A stretch of DNA of 64,000 bases, from the NCBI RefSeq assembly GCF_009729415.1, contig NZ_MPKW01000001.1, positions 186,001 through 250,000 on the forward strand, given 5' to 3'. The stretch's first letter is position 1. Each line of letters starts with the position of its first letter. Below the pieces are notes generated by a model that saw only the letters and a program-made list of their open reading frames with translations, made no database searches and was not told where the DNA came from. The translations under genes were made by a program, and so were the position numbers. Source of the DNA: Mycolicibacterium sp. CBMA 234 (GTDB taxonomy: Bacteria > Actinomycetota > Actinomycetes > Mycobacteriales > Mycobacteriaceae). Shown one piece after another: positions 16,432-25,839 of this stretch.

Positions 16432-16923
16432 TCAGTCGACGGTGTGCACGATCAAGATGTCGATCTTGGCCTTGCGCGCCACGTCGGCAGGCACCGAACC
16501 CAACAGCCGTCCGGCCGTCGTATCCAGTCCTACGTCGCCGACGACGAGAAGCTCCGCCTCGACGTCTTCGGCCAGCCTGACCAACGCCTCGACAGGCGCG
16601 CCGATAACTGACCGCTCCACGATGTCTTGCGCGCCCGCAGCACGGGCCCGCTCACTGGCGTCGTGGAGGATCTCGTACACGTGCGCATCACCGTGCACCT
16701 TGTAGCCACTCTCACGTCCGAGCGCATCCTCAGCGCGCCGATCGCTGGCCTTTTCCGGGGCTGCTGCTCGTGACCAGCTGCCTTTTTCGACTTCATGGAA
16801 ATGAGCCGTCGCGATGACCAGCTTCGCGCCCTGTTGCGCGGCGAACGCGGCGGCATGCTCGACCGCCTTCATCGACGAGTTTGAGCCGTCGGTGCCAACA
16901 AGGACCGTCCGATAGCTGCCCAT
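16432..16923 (-). CDS. Universal stress protein (UspA family)
   Basis: 163 aa from ATG 16923, which has GAGGAGA 7 nt upstream; the open frame continues to 17052 without support. N-terminal TVLVGTDGSNSSMKAVEHAA and the C-terminal ATP-loop region VVGDVGLDTTAGRLLGSVPA plus KIDILIVHT are the UspA signature (G-2x-G-9x-G(S)). Cytosolic, ATP-binding type. Mycobacterial Usp genes are often under DosR; I did not find a clear DosR box in the 220 bp upstream. Confidence 0.9.
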   Translation of the reverse strand: MGSYRTVLVGTDGSNSSMKAVEHAAAFAAQQGAKLVIATAHFHEVEKGSWSRAAAPEKASDRRAEDALGRESGYKVHGDAHVYEILHDASERARAAGAQDIVERSVIGAPVEALVRLAEDVEAELLVVGDVGLDTTAGRLLGSVPADVARKAKIDILIVHTVD

Positions 16924-17144
16924 GGCTGTCTCCTCACAGTCGGGACGTCGTGACGACATTAGCGCGCGCGGGTCGGTTGACGTGGGCTTTTGAAGAGGCC
17001 TAACCGGTCCGGTCCCCCAATCGGTGGACAACGAATTCATCCGCCGTATCACCTGGTCGCCGGACAGACCCGCGAGCTCGCGAACGGAACGCTGTAGTTA
17101 TCGCCGCACTGCGCCGCAGTGACTCGTTCCTGAAGGACATCGTG

Positions 17145-17804
17145 ATGACCGCCATCTCCGTCGACGCCGTCGGACCGGACCCCATCGGCCGGGCCCGCAG
17201 CGCACGGTCCGCCGCCAAGCGGCGTGCCGTCATCCGCACGGTCGTGGAAATGGGAACGCCGTTGGTCGCGTTCTACGGCCTTCGCGCCGCAGGACAGTCG
17301 GAGTACTTCGCACTGCTGGCCGCCACGATCGTCGCCGGCATTCCGGTGACGTACACCCTCGTCAAGCAACGGCGGCTCGATCCGTACTGCGGCTACGTCA
17401 TGGTGATGTTCGGGCTGACTCTGGCGGTCGCATTGGTCACGACCGATCCCCAGCTGGTGCTCGCCGGGCAGACCCTGGTCGGCGCCGTCGCGGCCGTGGT
17501 GTTTCTCGGCAGCTGTGTCGTCGGCAAGCCCATGACCCAGTTCGTCGCAGCCAGGTTCATGCCACCGACGGCTACCGGCACCTCGCCCGCACTGCATTCT
17601 CTGCACGGCCGGCTGAGTGCGGTGGTCGGGTTCGGGCTGCTGCTCCAGGTGGCAATCCTGCTCGGCATCATCTTCACGTTCCCGTTCGACGTGGCCAACG
17701 GACTCGTGAACGTCGTCGGTTCTGTCATGGTGCTCGCCATCGCTGGCATGGTGGCGCTGATGGTCCGCCGCTTCAAGCAGACGCTCGCCGCTGCTCAGGC
17801 CTGA
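17145..17804 (+). CDS. Multi-pass membrane protein (VC0807-like)
   Basis: 219 aa from ATG 17145 (GTG 17142 directly before is an alternative); AAGGA lies 6 nt upstream. About five to six hydrophobic segments: ALLAATIVAGIPVTYTLV, YVMVMFGLTLAVALV, LVGAVAAVVFLGSCVV, LLLQVAILLGIIFTF, VVGSVMVLAIAGMVALMV, after a basic N-terminal tail. The layout matches the VC0807/septation-A-like family of unknown function. The last 10 bp overlap the convergent isomerase gene. Confidence 0.72.
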   Translation: MTAISVDAVGPDPIGRARSARSAAKRRAVIRTVVEMGTPLVAFYGLRAAGQSEYFALLAATIVAGIPVTYTLVKQRRLDPYCGYVMVMFGLTLAVALVTTDPQLVLAGQTLVGAVAAVVFLGSCVVGKPMTQFVAARFMPPTATGTSPALHSLHGRLSAVVGFGLLLQVAILLGIIFTFPFDVANGLVNVVGSVMVLAIAGMVALMVRRFKQTLAAAQA

Positions 17805-18610
17805 CGCTGCAACAAGGCCTGAGCAGCTTCGACGCAGGGCCGGAGCCGATCTGCGGGCCCGACGCCGGCCAGTGCCAGTGCGCGGCGGGGTACCTCCAAG
17901 CCGATGACGACATCGTCCGGAAGCACGGCGACGATATCGGCGAGCGGCAGTTCGCCCTCCCTCGGCACCATGCGTTCGAACATCGCTTCTTCGGCGTAAT
18001 TGTCGCCCTGCGGTGCGAGCGTCGTATCGCAGAGTTGGGCGTAGCCGATCAGCTCGGGCGCGACGGCCGCGAGGTCGTTGGCGCCAGATCCCGACCGCAC
18101 CAAATGCATGGTGTCGATCACGAGACGAACATCCGGACGCCCGATGTGCGCGATGGCCGCCAGCGCGGTGGGCAGGTCACCGATCGTCAAACCAGGCACC
18201 GGTTCGATGACCGTCGCGAGCTGTCGCTGGGCGGCCAGTTCTGCCAAGATGGCCACCTGGTCGAAGCTGCGAACGCGATCCGGGTCAAGGCTGACCACAT
18301 TGATCTGCGGCACGCCGAGTTCGGCCATCAGGTCGAGATCCGTTGCGAACAAGCGCATATCGGCGTCCGGCAGCACCAGGAACCCGTCACCCAATGAGAT
18401 GCTGACCCCGCGATGTGCCAGTGCGGCGAGCAGATCGGCCTTGAGGCGGCTGTCGTCCTTGAGAGAGAACTGCGGATAGCCAAGCGGCAGTACCGCGAAA
18501 TTCCGCAGGAACACCGTGATGTAGCGGCAGCCGAGATCGGCTGCGACGTCGACGAATTCGACCGGCGGCAACCCGAATACGCTGAGCGCCTCGATGCCAA
18601 GCCGATTCAT
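17795..18610 (-). CDS. Sugar-phosphate isomerase/epimerase-like TIM barrel (AP endonuclease 2 fold)
   Basis: 271 aa xylose-isomerase-like barrel. Candidate metal ligands lie on successive strands: Glu in ATVIEPVPG, Asp and His in LVIDTMHL, and Glu in VIGLEVPRRA. The start overlaps the stop of the upstream Gfo/Idh/MocA gene by 4 nt (ATGA), so both enzymes probably act on the same keto-sugar or cyclitol. Relatives include inosose dehydratases, keto-sugar epimerases and C-deglycosidase subunits; the exact reaction is open. It is the last gene of the six-gene left arm. Confidence 0.82.
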   Translation of the reverse strand: MNRLGIEALSVFGLPPVEFVDVAADLGCRYITVFLRNFAVLPLGYPQFSLKDDSRLKADLLAALAHRGVSISLGDGFLVLPDADMRLFATDLDLMAELGVPQINVVSLDPDRVRSFDQVAILAELAAQRQLATVIEPVPGLTIGDLPTALAAIAHIGRPDVRLVIDTMHLVRSGSGANDLAAVAPELIGYAQLCDTTLAPQGDNYAEEAMFERMVPREGELPLADIVAVLPDDVVIGLEVPRRALALAGVGPADRLRPCVEAAQALLQRQA

Positions 18611-19605
18611 GAGGGCTCCCGCACCGGAAGGCCGGCGGCCCGGTAGACCGCGTCAACGACGGTCATGTTCTCGACCGCATCCTCCGGCGTCGTCTTCACC
18701 GGCTCGCCCCTCAATACCGCCGCCGCGAATGCATCCAGCTGATACGCGTATGACGCACGGCGCGGAAACCGTTCTACGCGTTTGCCATTGGCGGAGCGAA
18801 CCGACAGGCGATGGAACAATTGCGGCAGAACGGGATTGAGAACCCGCAGCTCGCCGTGCTCGCCGACGACCCTGGCGCTCATTGTCAGCAGATTCCTTGA
18901 CCACATGCTGCACCGGATCCGGCCGGTATGCCCAGCCGGATAACGCAATTCGGCGGTCATCGCCCGATCGACCTGTCCGTCGCGCAGCTTCGCCTGCGCC
19001 GACACCACTTCTGGGGTGCCGCCACCGAAGATGCGCGCCATGTGGATGGCATAGCAGCCGCCGTCCATGGTCGCGCCGCCGGCGAGCGCATAGTTGTAGC
19101 GGATGTCAGAGAACTTCGGCAGTGGGAAGCACATGGCGGTTTCGACGTGCACCAGCGTCCCCAGCTCGCCCGAGGCGATGATCTCTTCGATCCGCAGAGC
19201 CAACGGGTGGTAGCGGTAGTGGAACGCCTCCATCACCACTCGGTCCGACGTCGCAGCATGCTGCGCGATATCCACGGCCTCGGCGGCGTTGGCGGTGAAC
19301 GGCTTCTCGCACAACACATGCTTGCCGGCATCGAGCGCGGCACGCGTCCACCTGCCGTGCAAGCCGTTCGGCAGCGGAATGTAGACCGCGTCCAGCTCGG
19401 GGTCGGCGAGCAGTTGGTCGTAGCTCCCGTATGCCGTGGCCATGCCGTGCCGCGCCGCGAAATCGGTTGCCTTCTCGACGTCGCGGGCCGCCACCGCAGC
19501 CACGACGACCTCGCCGTTGTCCTTGGCCGGCTTGACGAGCGCCATCGGTGCGATGCGCGCGGCACCGAGGATGCCGATTCGCAACGGTGTGGTCGTCTCA
19601 GGCAT
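18607..19605 (-). CDS. Gfo/Idh/MocA-family NAD(P)-dependent oxidoreductase
   Basis: 332 aa. Rossmann motif LRIGILGAARIAP near the N-terminus, the family's catalytic Lys in HVLCEKPFTAN, and a C-terminal alpha/beta domain with FHYRYHPLALRIEEII and GGATMDGGCYAIHM (the DxGxxxxH active-site pattern). It would oxidise or reduce a hydroxyl of a sugar or cyclitol. Starts 13 bp after the PucR gene's stop and overlaps the isomerase gene by 4 nt. Confidence 0.9.
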   Translation of the reverse strand: MPETTTPLRIGILGAARIAPMALVKPAKDNGEVVVAAVAARDVEKATDFAARHGMATAYGSYDQLLADPELDAVYIPLPNGLHGRWTRAALDAGKHVLCEKPFTANAAEAVDIAQHAATSDRVVMEAFHYRYHPLALRIEEIIASGELGTLVHVETAMCFPLPKFSDIRYNYALAGGATMDGGCYAIHMARIFGGGTPEVVSAQAKLRDGQVDRAMTAELRYPAGHTGRIRCSMWSRNLLTMSARVVGEHGELRVLNPVLPQLFHRLSVRSANGKRVERFPRRASYAYQLDAFAAAVLRGEPVKTTPEDAVENMTVVDAVYRAAGLPVREPS

Positions 19606-19617
19606 CTGCTGAGGACC

Positions 19618-21120
19618 TCACTTGTTGCCACCCAACAGATCCCGGGACTGCAGAGCCAGCCACAGCTGCGCGATATCGGCGGTCTCGGTCAGCTTGGCGC
19701 CGGTCAGTTCTTCCAGCTTGTGGATGCGGTAGAGCACCGTTTGCCGGTGCACGTTCATGGCCTCGGCAGTGCGCTGCCACGACCTCTGGTTGGTCAGGAA
19801 GGCCTCTAGTGTTTCGACCAGCCCCGTCCGGTGCTGGGCGTCATGTTCGATGAGCGGACCCAACCACCGCTCGACCATGGCCTGCGCGTCCTCGACGCCA
19901 CCCACGCCCAGCCACGAAGTGGCACTGCCATACCGAACCAGTTGATCGCCGGTGCGCTGCGCCGTGCCCAGCGCCCAGGTCGCCTCGCGGGCTGATTCTG
20001 CAGAGCGGCTCACGGACTGCATCATGCGACTGGCACCAACGCGAGCAGTGGAACCGAGCGAGCCCACAACCGCGTCGACCGCCTCGTCGGTGCCGGGAAG
20101 CACCGCGTGAGCCACACCCGACCGGAATGCCGTTACGTGCGGAATTCGCCTGCGCCACAACGCGACATGGAGATCGCGCAGGCGCCGCTCGTCGGTACAG
20201 GTCGCCGAGATGAACACTGAGTTGGTCGGGTCCAACCCGAGACCGAGCAGCTGGCGCCGTCCACCCCGGCGGTCGATGCTGCCGTCCATCAGCTGTGAGG
20301 TGAGCTCAGCCCCAGCCCGTCGGGTGTGCTCAAGAGCAAGGTGCGTCTGGGACAACTCAAGAGCCACCACCGTCGCCGCGTGTTGGATGAGCACGCCGTC
20401 GAGCGCAACGCCACCCTCGCGGATGACGGCCAGCACCGCGTGGTCGTGAGTCGGCACCTCGCCCACCAGCACCTCCACGCCGCTGGGCGTCAGCACTGAC
20501 CGGGCTCCCGCGACCAACGTGCCCTGCGACGCCGTGCGCACTGTGGCTTTCACGTCCTCGGGCGGATGGGGACCGTCCGGGTGATACGCCTCGGCGGTGA
20601 CGCGATCGCAGACGAACACCGGACACCGCAGCTCCTTGGTGAGGGCATCCGCGGTCCGCGACCGGGCTACGTCACCTCCAGTGGTGCGGCGAAGCGCGTC
20701 GTAGATGCGAGCCGTGCGCATGAGTCGCTGGGACTGCTCTAGCAGCGTAGCTTCGGCGATGGCGCGGGAAATCGCCACGAACGGCATCGGATAACGAATC
20801 CAAAGCACCGGAAGCCCGAGGTGTTCGCTGGCGCGGGTGAATCGCTGGGTGAGCTTGGGGCAGTACATCTGCTCGCCGATGGCCAACCCACTGGCGCCGA
20901 TGCGATGCAACTCCTCGAGCAGATGTTCTTGCCCTTCGGCGTCAGCGGGAAAGGACATCCCGTTGGTCATCAACAGCTCGCCGGCACTCACCCACTGCCA
21001 CGGCTCAGGCAGGTCCGAGGTGTGCGTCCACGTCACCTGACGGTCCAGCCCGGCCTTGCCCGAATGCAGCCGCAGCTGCAGGTGCGGCATGTCCAGCAGC
21101 TCGCGAACGGTAATGCTCAC
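19618..21120 (-). CDS. PucR-family transcriptional regulator
   Basis: 500 aa from a GTG start. N-terminal PucR domain (about 1-120: LLDMPHLQLRLHSGKAGL, ...GEQMYCPKLTQRFTRASEHL), a central GAF/GGDEF-like linker, and a C-terminal HTH (NQRSWQRTAEAMNVHRQTVL, YRIHKLEELTG). PucR proteins control purine, allantoin or related nitrogen-compound catabolism. It is embedded between the permease and the oxidoreductase genes of its own operon, so it is probably the activator of both divergent arms of the cluster. Confidence 0.92.
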   Translation of the reverse strand: MSITVRELLDMPHLQLRLHSGKAGLDRQVTWTHTSDLPEPWQWVSAGELLMTNGMSFPADAEGQEHLLEELHRIGASGLAIGEQMYCPKLTQRFTRASEHLGLPVLWIRYPMPFVAISRAIAEATLLEQSQRLMRTARIYDALRRTTGGDVARSRTADALTKELRCPVFVCDRVTAEAYHPDGPHPPEDVKATVRTASQGTLVAGARSVLTPSGVEVLVGEVPTHDHAVLAVIREGGVALDGVLIQHAATVVALELSQTHLALEHTRRAGAELTSQLMDGSIDRRGGRRQLLGLGLDPTNSVFISATCTDERRLRDLHVALWRRRIPHVTAFRSGVAHAVLPGTDEAVDAVVGSLGSTARVGASRMMQSVSRSAESAREATWALGTAQRTGDQLVRYGSATSWLGVGGVEDAQAMVERWLGPLIEHDAQHRTGLVETLEAFLTNQRSWQRTAEAMNVHRQTVLYRIHKLEELTGAKLTETADIAQLWLALQSRDLLGGNK

Positions 21121-21173
21121 CGGTCAACCGTATCTCTCGACGCGATCACCGAACGCGATTGGCGACAACTGGA

Positions 21174-22589
21174 TTACGGCGTGACCTCAGCGGCGAGCGG
21201 CGGCTGCACCTGACCCGGGGCCCGCACCCGCCACAGCTTGACCAGGCCGAGGTAGATGAAGAACGTGCCTACCGTGCCGACGATCCACGCCGTGTCGATG
21301 CCACCGATCTCGTTGGCCACCGCACCGGTGTAAAACGCCGTTGACATGAAAGGGATTTGGATGACGAAGCCGAGGAAGTAGCTGAGCACAGCCGGGACAT
21401 TGAAGGCGCCGTAACCGCTCTTGGGATCGCTGAACGAGGCCGAGTCGTAGTGCCCCTTCTTGATGACGTAGTAGTCGATCAGGTTGACGATGCTCCACGG
21501 GATCAGCAGGTACATCAAGATGCTGATGAAGTTGGAGTACTCGGCCAGGAAGTTGTCAGTCAAGCTGATGGCCGCGACGAAGACGGCGACGCCGATCACC
21601 ACCGCGACGACATTGCGGGCTGACGACTTGGGCGACCATTGCAATTTGAAGGCCTGGATACAGGTCAGGGTGCACAGCGATGATCCGTACATGTTGATGA
21701 CGCCGGCGTCGATGGCGCCGAAGAAGAACACCAGCATCACGAAGACGAAAATAGGACCCGGCATGATGCTCGACAGATTCGCCAGCTGGGCATCAGCGCC
21801 CAAGCCTGCAACCAGTAGGGCGCCGACAACCATCGCGCCGACGGCGCCGAGGAACGTGCCAGCGTAGGTGTACCAGAACGCGGCGCGCGACGAGGTGGAC
21901 TTCGGCAGGTAGCGCGAGTAGTCGGAGACATACGGCGCATACGACAGCTGCCAGATGCCGGCAACCGACGCCATACTCAGGAAACCGACCCAATTGAAGG
22001 AGCCACCGCCACCACTGCCGGGGCTGTGGTGCAGTGCGGCGCTGGACGTATAGAACAAGGTGAGCACCAGGGCAACACCGGAGACCAACACCATCACCCG
22101 GTTCAGCCGGAGGATGAGCTGGTAGCCGATCACCACGGTGACCACGGTCAGCAGGGTGCTAATAGCAACTGCGGCAGTGGTATTCAGCGAAGTGAAGACC
22201 GCGCACAGGGTCTGCTGCGCCAACGCCATCAGGGCGACGATCCAGCCGATGTAGGCGAATATCACCACCACAATGACCAAGAGTGAACCGTACATGCCGA
22301 ATTGCGCGCGGGCCTGAATCATCTGCGGTACCCCGAGGCCCGAACCCTGCACCGAATGCAGGGCCATGAACACCGCGCCAATGGCACTGCCAACGATGAC
22401 GGCGATGATCGTGGATGTGACGTCCAGCTTGTAGATCGTCGGTCCGAGCAGACCGGTCACCACAGCGAGCGGGATGATCTGGACGGTAAACCAGAACGAG
22501 AACAGATGTCGCACTTTTCCGGTGCGCTGCGATTCCGGTACTGGCTGAATCGTCAGAGTTTCGACCCTCGAGCCACTGTCATGCGGCAT
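21174..22589 (-). CDS. NCS1/purine-cytosine permease family transporter
   Basis: 471 aa with 12 predicted membrane segments, beginning FWFTVQIIPLAVVTGLLGP and ending with a short basic tail. GSAIGAVFMALHSVQGSGLGVPQ is the NCS1 helix 3 signature; SYAPYVSDYSRYLPKST (W-x-x-x-YAxYxxDYxRYLP) is diagnostic for codB-type permeases. Such carriers take up cytosine, purines, hydantoins or pyridoxine-like rings with a cation. Placed between the GMC oxidoreductase and PucR, it points to a nitrogen-ring substrate for the pathway. Confidence 0.92.
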   Translation of the reverse strand: MPHDSGSRVETLTIQPVPESQRTGKVRHLFSFWFTVQIIPLAVVTGLLGPTIYKLDVTSTIIAVIVGSAIGAVFMALHSVQGSGLGVPQMIQARAQFGMYGSLLVIVVVIFAYIGWIVALMALAQQTLCAVFTSLNTTAAVAISTLLTVVTVVIGYQLILRLNRVMVLVSGVALVLTLFYTSSAALHHSPGSGGGGSFNWVGFLSMASVAGIWQLSYAPYVSDYSRYLPKSTSSRAAFWYTYAGTFLGAVGAMVVGALLVAGLGADAQLANLSSIMPGPIFVFVMLVFFFGAIDAGVINMYGSSLCTLTCIQAFKLQWSPKSSARNVVAVVIGVAVFVAAISLTDNFLAEYSNFISILMYLLIPWSIVNLIDYYVIKKGHYDSASFSDPKSGYGAFNVPAVLSYFLGFVIQIPFMSTAFYTGAVANEIGGIDTAWIVGTVGTFFIYLGLVKLWRVRAPGQVQPPLAAEVTP

Positions 22590-22650
22590 GAGACACGTCC
22601 TTACCCGTTGGTGTGGTGATGATTTCAGAATGTGTGGTGAGGAGACAGGG

Positions 22651-23043
22651 TCAGCGGATCACGAAGCCGCGGTCGACGACGTTCTCCAGGATGTCGATGT
22701 AGGTGTCCGAGTCGTCGCGAACGGCGCGGGGCGCGGCGTCGTACGGCATGGCAGCTTTCACGGCGGGACTGAGGAAGTAGGCACCCGCAGCCAGGACGGT
22801 GAGCGCCTCGAACTGCTCCGGCTCGCCGATCGCGAGATTGTCCAGTGCGACTTCGGGATCCGCGCCGGCGCTGGCGTCCAGGGCGGCGGTGAGGTCGTCA
22901 ACGAGATCAGGGCGATATCGCAGCACCTGGTCGAGAAGCGCGCCAGAGACGTCCGCGGTGGTAGCCGACGGCATGGTTTCGCTTGCCGGGATGAGGGTTT
23001 CGGCCAGGGTGGCGAACACCTGGCGCTGTTCTGAAGTGAGCAT
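22651..23043 (-). CDS. Gluconate 2-dehydrogenase subunit 3-like protein
   Basis: 130 aa, starting MLTSEQRQVFATLAETLIPA, the usual opening of the small gamma subunit of membrane gluconate/fructose dehydrogenases, and containing PEQFEALTVLAAGAYFLSPA. No Tat signal is present, unlike periplasmic forms, so the complex is probably cytosolic. It follows the GMC subunit gene by 9 bp, supporting a two-subunit enzyme. Confidence 0.8.
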   Translation of the reverse strand: MLTSEQRQVFATLAETLIPASETMPSATTADVSGALLDQVLRYRPDLVDDLTAALDASAGADPEVALDNLAIGEPEQFEALTVLAAGAYFLSPAVKAAMPYDAAPRAVRDDSDTYIDILENVVDRGFVIR

Positions 23044-23052
23044 GATGGGTCC

Positions 23053-24669
23053 TCAGAATGCCGTCGGGATGCTGGAGCGGGTTTCGGCCAGATGCCGCAT
23101 GGACCGCAGGGCGACGGCCATGATCGTGGCGGTGGGGTTCATCCCGGTCGAGGTGACCATGGTGCTGCCGTCCACGATGAACAGGTTCGGGATGTCGTGA
23201 GTCCGGCCCCATTCGTCGACGACCGAGTTCGCTGGGTCGGAACCCATCTTGGTGGTGCCGAGCAGGTGCCAGGCGCTGTGCCGAACCACCGGAACCGGGT
23301 GTACCTCAACGGCTCCCGCTGCTTCGTGGGCTTCGACAGCTCGCGCGACGTTGAAGTCGAGCATCCGTTGGCAGTTCTCGCCGATGGCGTAGTGAATCTT
23401 GGCGGCCGGGATACCGTCGGAGTCGGTCACGTTGGGATCCAGTGTCACAGTGTTGGATTCGTCCGGCAGATCCTCGGTGGTGATCCCCCACTCCGTGTAG
23501 CGGCCGAACGTCCGCTTGAGCCTGCCATGGAAATTGGCACCGAAGCCGTCGCGCCAGTTGCCGCCGGGCTCCCACAGGGTTTGAGCCAGCGGGCCGCCCG
23601 TGGGCATCAGGTTCCACTTGGCGCCGCGCACGAATCCACGGTTGGTGTCGGTCTCGTAGAACTGCAGTGACTGCAGCGCTTGGCCCGCGGGACCGAGCCA
23701 GGTCTCCAGGTCTTCGTCGTACGCGCCGTAGACCGAGGCGTACGGGTGCGTCATCAGGCGCTTGCCGACCAGACCCGAGGAGTTCGCCAAGCCATCCGGA
23801 GCCGAGTTCAGCAGCAGCCGCGGCGTGCCAATTCCGTTGGCCGCCACCACTGTTACGCGTGCAGCTTGATGCTGCAGGGTGCCGGTGCGGTCGGTGTATT
23901 CGGCACCGGTGACCAGGCCCTTCTTGTTCATGGTCAGACGGCTGACACGAGCACCGGTGACCAGCTGCACGCCCAGCTTGATGGCGTCGCGCCAGTGCGT
24001 GATGTCGGTGCTGGCCTTGGCGCCGACCGGACAGCCGGATTCGCAGGCGCCGTAGCGCTGGCAGCCTTCCTGGTTCTTGTACTTGCGGGACGCGATGGCG
24101 TTGGGCGCGGGCCACCAGTGCCAGCCGAGCTTGTCCATGCCCTTGGCGGCGACGAGGCCATACTTGCCGATCGGCAGCGGGGGCAACGGGAAGGTGTGCG
24201 AGTCGGGATAGGCGGGGTCGCCCTCGAGTCCGGAGGCTCCGATGTGGTGGGTCACTTCATCCAAGAACGGCCGCAGGTCGTCATAGGTGAACGGCCAGTC
24301 CTCGGCCACGCCGTCGAGAGTTTTGACCCGGAAGTCCGACGGCATCGGGCGCACCCAGTGTCCGGAGAACATGATGGTGCTGCCGCCGACGCCGTTGAAC
24401 ATCAACGGTTCGACCGGGCTTTCGCTGCTATCGATCGGATAGTCAGCCTGGTTCTGGCGGACATTGGGACTGGCGTTCCACTGCTTGAGCCGGGTCAGTT
24501 CCCATTCAGGCTTGCCTGCAGTGAAGTCGTCCGGCAGGTTCCAGCCGCCCTGTTCCAGGCAGACGACCTTCAGACCCTGCTGGGCCAGTTCGAGGGCTGC
24601 CACCCCACCCGACGCACCAGCGCCAATGATCAGGACGTCGGGTTCATCATCGATATTTCGTGCGTTCAC
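23053..24669 (-). CDS. GMC-family oxidoreductase (large subunit)
   Basis: 538 aa. FAD motif DVLIIGAGASGGVAALELA near residue 12, then LEQGGW and the GMC box MFNGVGGSTIMFSGHWVRP. A Cys-rich stretch, GCQRYGACESGCPVGAKAST, typical of gluconate/fructose dehydrogenase and 3-oxidase types, lies mid-chain. The active-site His is in HSAWHLLGTTKMG and the partner Asn in TSTGMNPTATIMAVA. It would oxidise a sugar, polyol or glycoside hydroxyl. First gene of the left arm; divergent from the epimerase operon over 231 bp. Confidence 0.9.
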   Translation of the reverse strand: MNARNIDDEPDVLIIGAGASGGVAALELAQQGLKVVCLEQGGWNLPDDFTAGKPEWELTRLKQWNASPNVRQNQADYPIDSSESPVEPLMFNGVGGSTIMFSGHWVRPMPSDFRVKTLDGVAEDWPFTYDDLRPFLDEVTHHIGASGLEGDPAYPDSHTFPLPPLPIGKYGLVAAKGMDKLGWHWWPAPNAIASRKYKNQEGCQRYGACESGCPVGAKASTDITHWRDAIKLGVQLVTGARVSRLTMNKKGLVTGAEYTDRTGTLQHQAARVTVVAANGIGTPRLLLNSAPDGLANSSGLVGKRLMTHPYASVYGAYDEDLETWLGPAGQALQSLQFYETDTNRGFVRGAKWNLMPTGGPLAQTLWEPGGNWRDGFGANFHGRLKRTFGRYTEWGITTEDLPDESNTVTLDPNVTDSDGIPAAKIHYAIGENCQRMLDFNVARAVEAHEAAGAVEVHPVPVVRHSAWHLLGTTKMGSDPANSVVDEWGRTHDIPNLFIVDGSTMVTSTGMNPTATIMAVALRSMRHLAETRSSIPTAF

Positions 24670-24765
24670 GAGTCGTACTCCAAGTCGGTCACATCTGTGG
24701 ATTCAATGATGCGTGCGTCACACCGGCGGCGTGATCCCGAATCCGCACAAGCCGTCGCCGACCCG

Positions 24766-24781
24766 TTGTGCATTCGCACAA
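24766..24781. promoter_or_regulatory. Candidate operator in the divergent catabolic promoter region
   Basis: Palindrome TTGTGC-ATTC-GCACAA with an extra GCACAA half-site at 24745-24750, centred in the 231-bp gap between the two arms of the cluster. PucR or another regulator could use it for both arms; nothing else in the gap stands out. Assignment is inference. Confidence 0.4.
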
Positions 24782-24900
24782 GAAGGGCCGACGCGTATCG
24801 ACTGATCGTCCGTTGCCGCCCATTGAGCGCACCGGCAGTGTGATCAGTGTTCGCAATCGCGAGACACAGCGCACTGCGCAATCACCAAAGGAATGCACTC

Positions 24901-25818
24901 ATGACCACACTCGTCACCGGCGGCCGCGGCTTCGTCGGCCGCCATCTGGTGGACCAACTATTGGCCAACGGCGAGCGGGTCATCATGTACAACCGCGACT
25001 ACTCCGTTGACCCCCGAGACGGAGTAGTCGCGGTCCTTGGCGAGCTGTTCGACATCCCCCGCCTGACCGAGACGCTGCGCAACCACAACGTCGACCGCAT
25101 CATTCACACCGCCGGCCAGAGCCATCCGGCGCTCTCCATCGAGCTGCCGGTGACCACGTTCGCCGCGAATGCCGATGGCACCCTTGCGGTTTACGAAGCG
25201 GCCCGGATGACGGGCGTGCGCCGCATCGTGTTCTTCTCCTCTGAATGCGCACTGGGCAACATCACCGAGCCCGGACCCATCACCGAGGACGTCAAACCCG
25301 CTCCCACGACCGTTTACGGCGTCACCAAGGTCGCCGGCGAACTGCTGGGCAGCGCCTACAACTCGCTGTACGGCATGGAGGTCGTCTCGCTCCGCATCAC
25401 CGAGGTCTACGGGCCAGGCCTGTGGATGCCCAGCCTGCTCGGCGACATGATCCGGGCAGCGCTGCGCGGTGGGACCTTCACCCTCGAGTCCGGCGGTGAC
25501 CACGGGTTCCAGTTCGTCCACGTGGAGGACGTCGCCACCGCAGCGCGACTGGCGTCCACCAGTGGCAACCTGACGCAGCAGGCCTACTTCGTGTCGGGCG
25601 GCGATCGGATGACGGTGTTCGAAACCGCCGAACTACTCAAGAAGTACCTGCCTGACGCCACGTTCGACATCGGGTCCGGGTTCCTGCCCGATTGGGATCG
25701 GCAGGTTCAGTTCGATCTGACCCGATCGACCCGCGACCTCGGCTACGTGCCGGCATGGGAGCTCGAGAAGGGGCTGCAATCCCAGATCGAGTGGATCCGG
25801 TCCACCGAACAATTCTGA
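24901..25818 (+). CDS. NAD-dependent epimerase/dehydratase (extended SDR)
   Basis: 305 aa from ATG 24901, preceded by AAAGGA; the longer frame from 24847 is not supported. Motifs: TLVTGGRGFVGRHLVDQLL (glycine-rich loop), FFSSECALG (catalytic Ser region) and TTVYGVTKVAGELL (YxxxK). UDP-sugar epimerase/4,6-dehydratase-like fold, but here in a catabolic setting. First gene of the right arm with SDR and creatininase 21 and 18 bp apart, so likely one transcript. Confidence 0.88.
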   Translation: MTTLVTGGRGFVGRHLVDQLLANGERVIMYNRDYSVDPRDGVVAVLGELFDIPRLTETLRNHNVDRIIHTAGQSHPALSIELPVTTFAANADGTLAVYEAARMTGVRRIVFFSSECALGNITEPGPITEDVKPAPTTVYGVTKVAGELLGSAYNSLYGMEVVSLRITEVYGPGLWMPSLLGDMIRAALRGGTFTLESGGDHGFQFVHVEDVATAARLASTSGNLTQQAYFVSGGDRMTVFETAELLKKYLPDATFDIGSGFLPDWDRQVQFDLTRSTRDLGYVPAWELEKGLQSQIEWIRSTEQF

Positions 25819-25839
25819 CGAAAGGAAGGGACAACGCTT

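Noticed and set aside
23680..24843. 387-aa plus-strand open frame opposite the GMC oxidoreductase
   Set aside because: Antisense shadow of a gene with clear FAD and active-site motifs.
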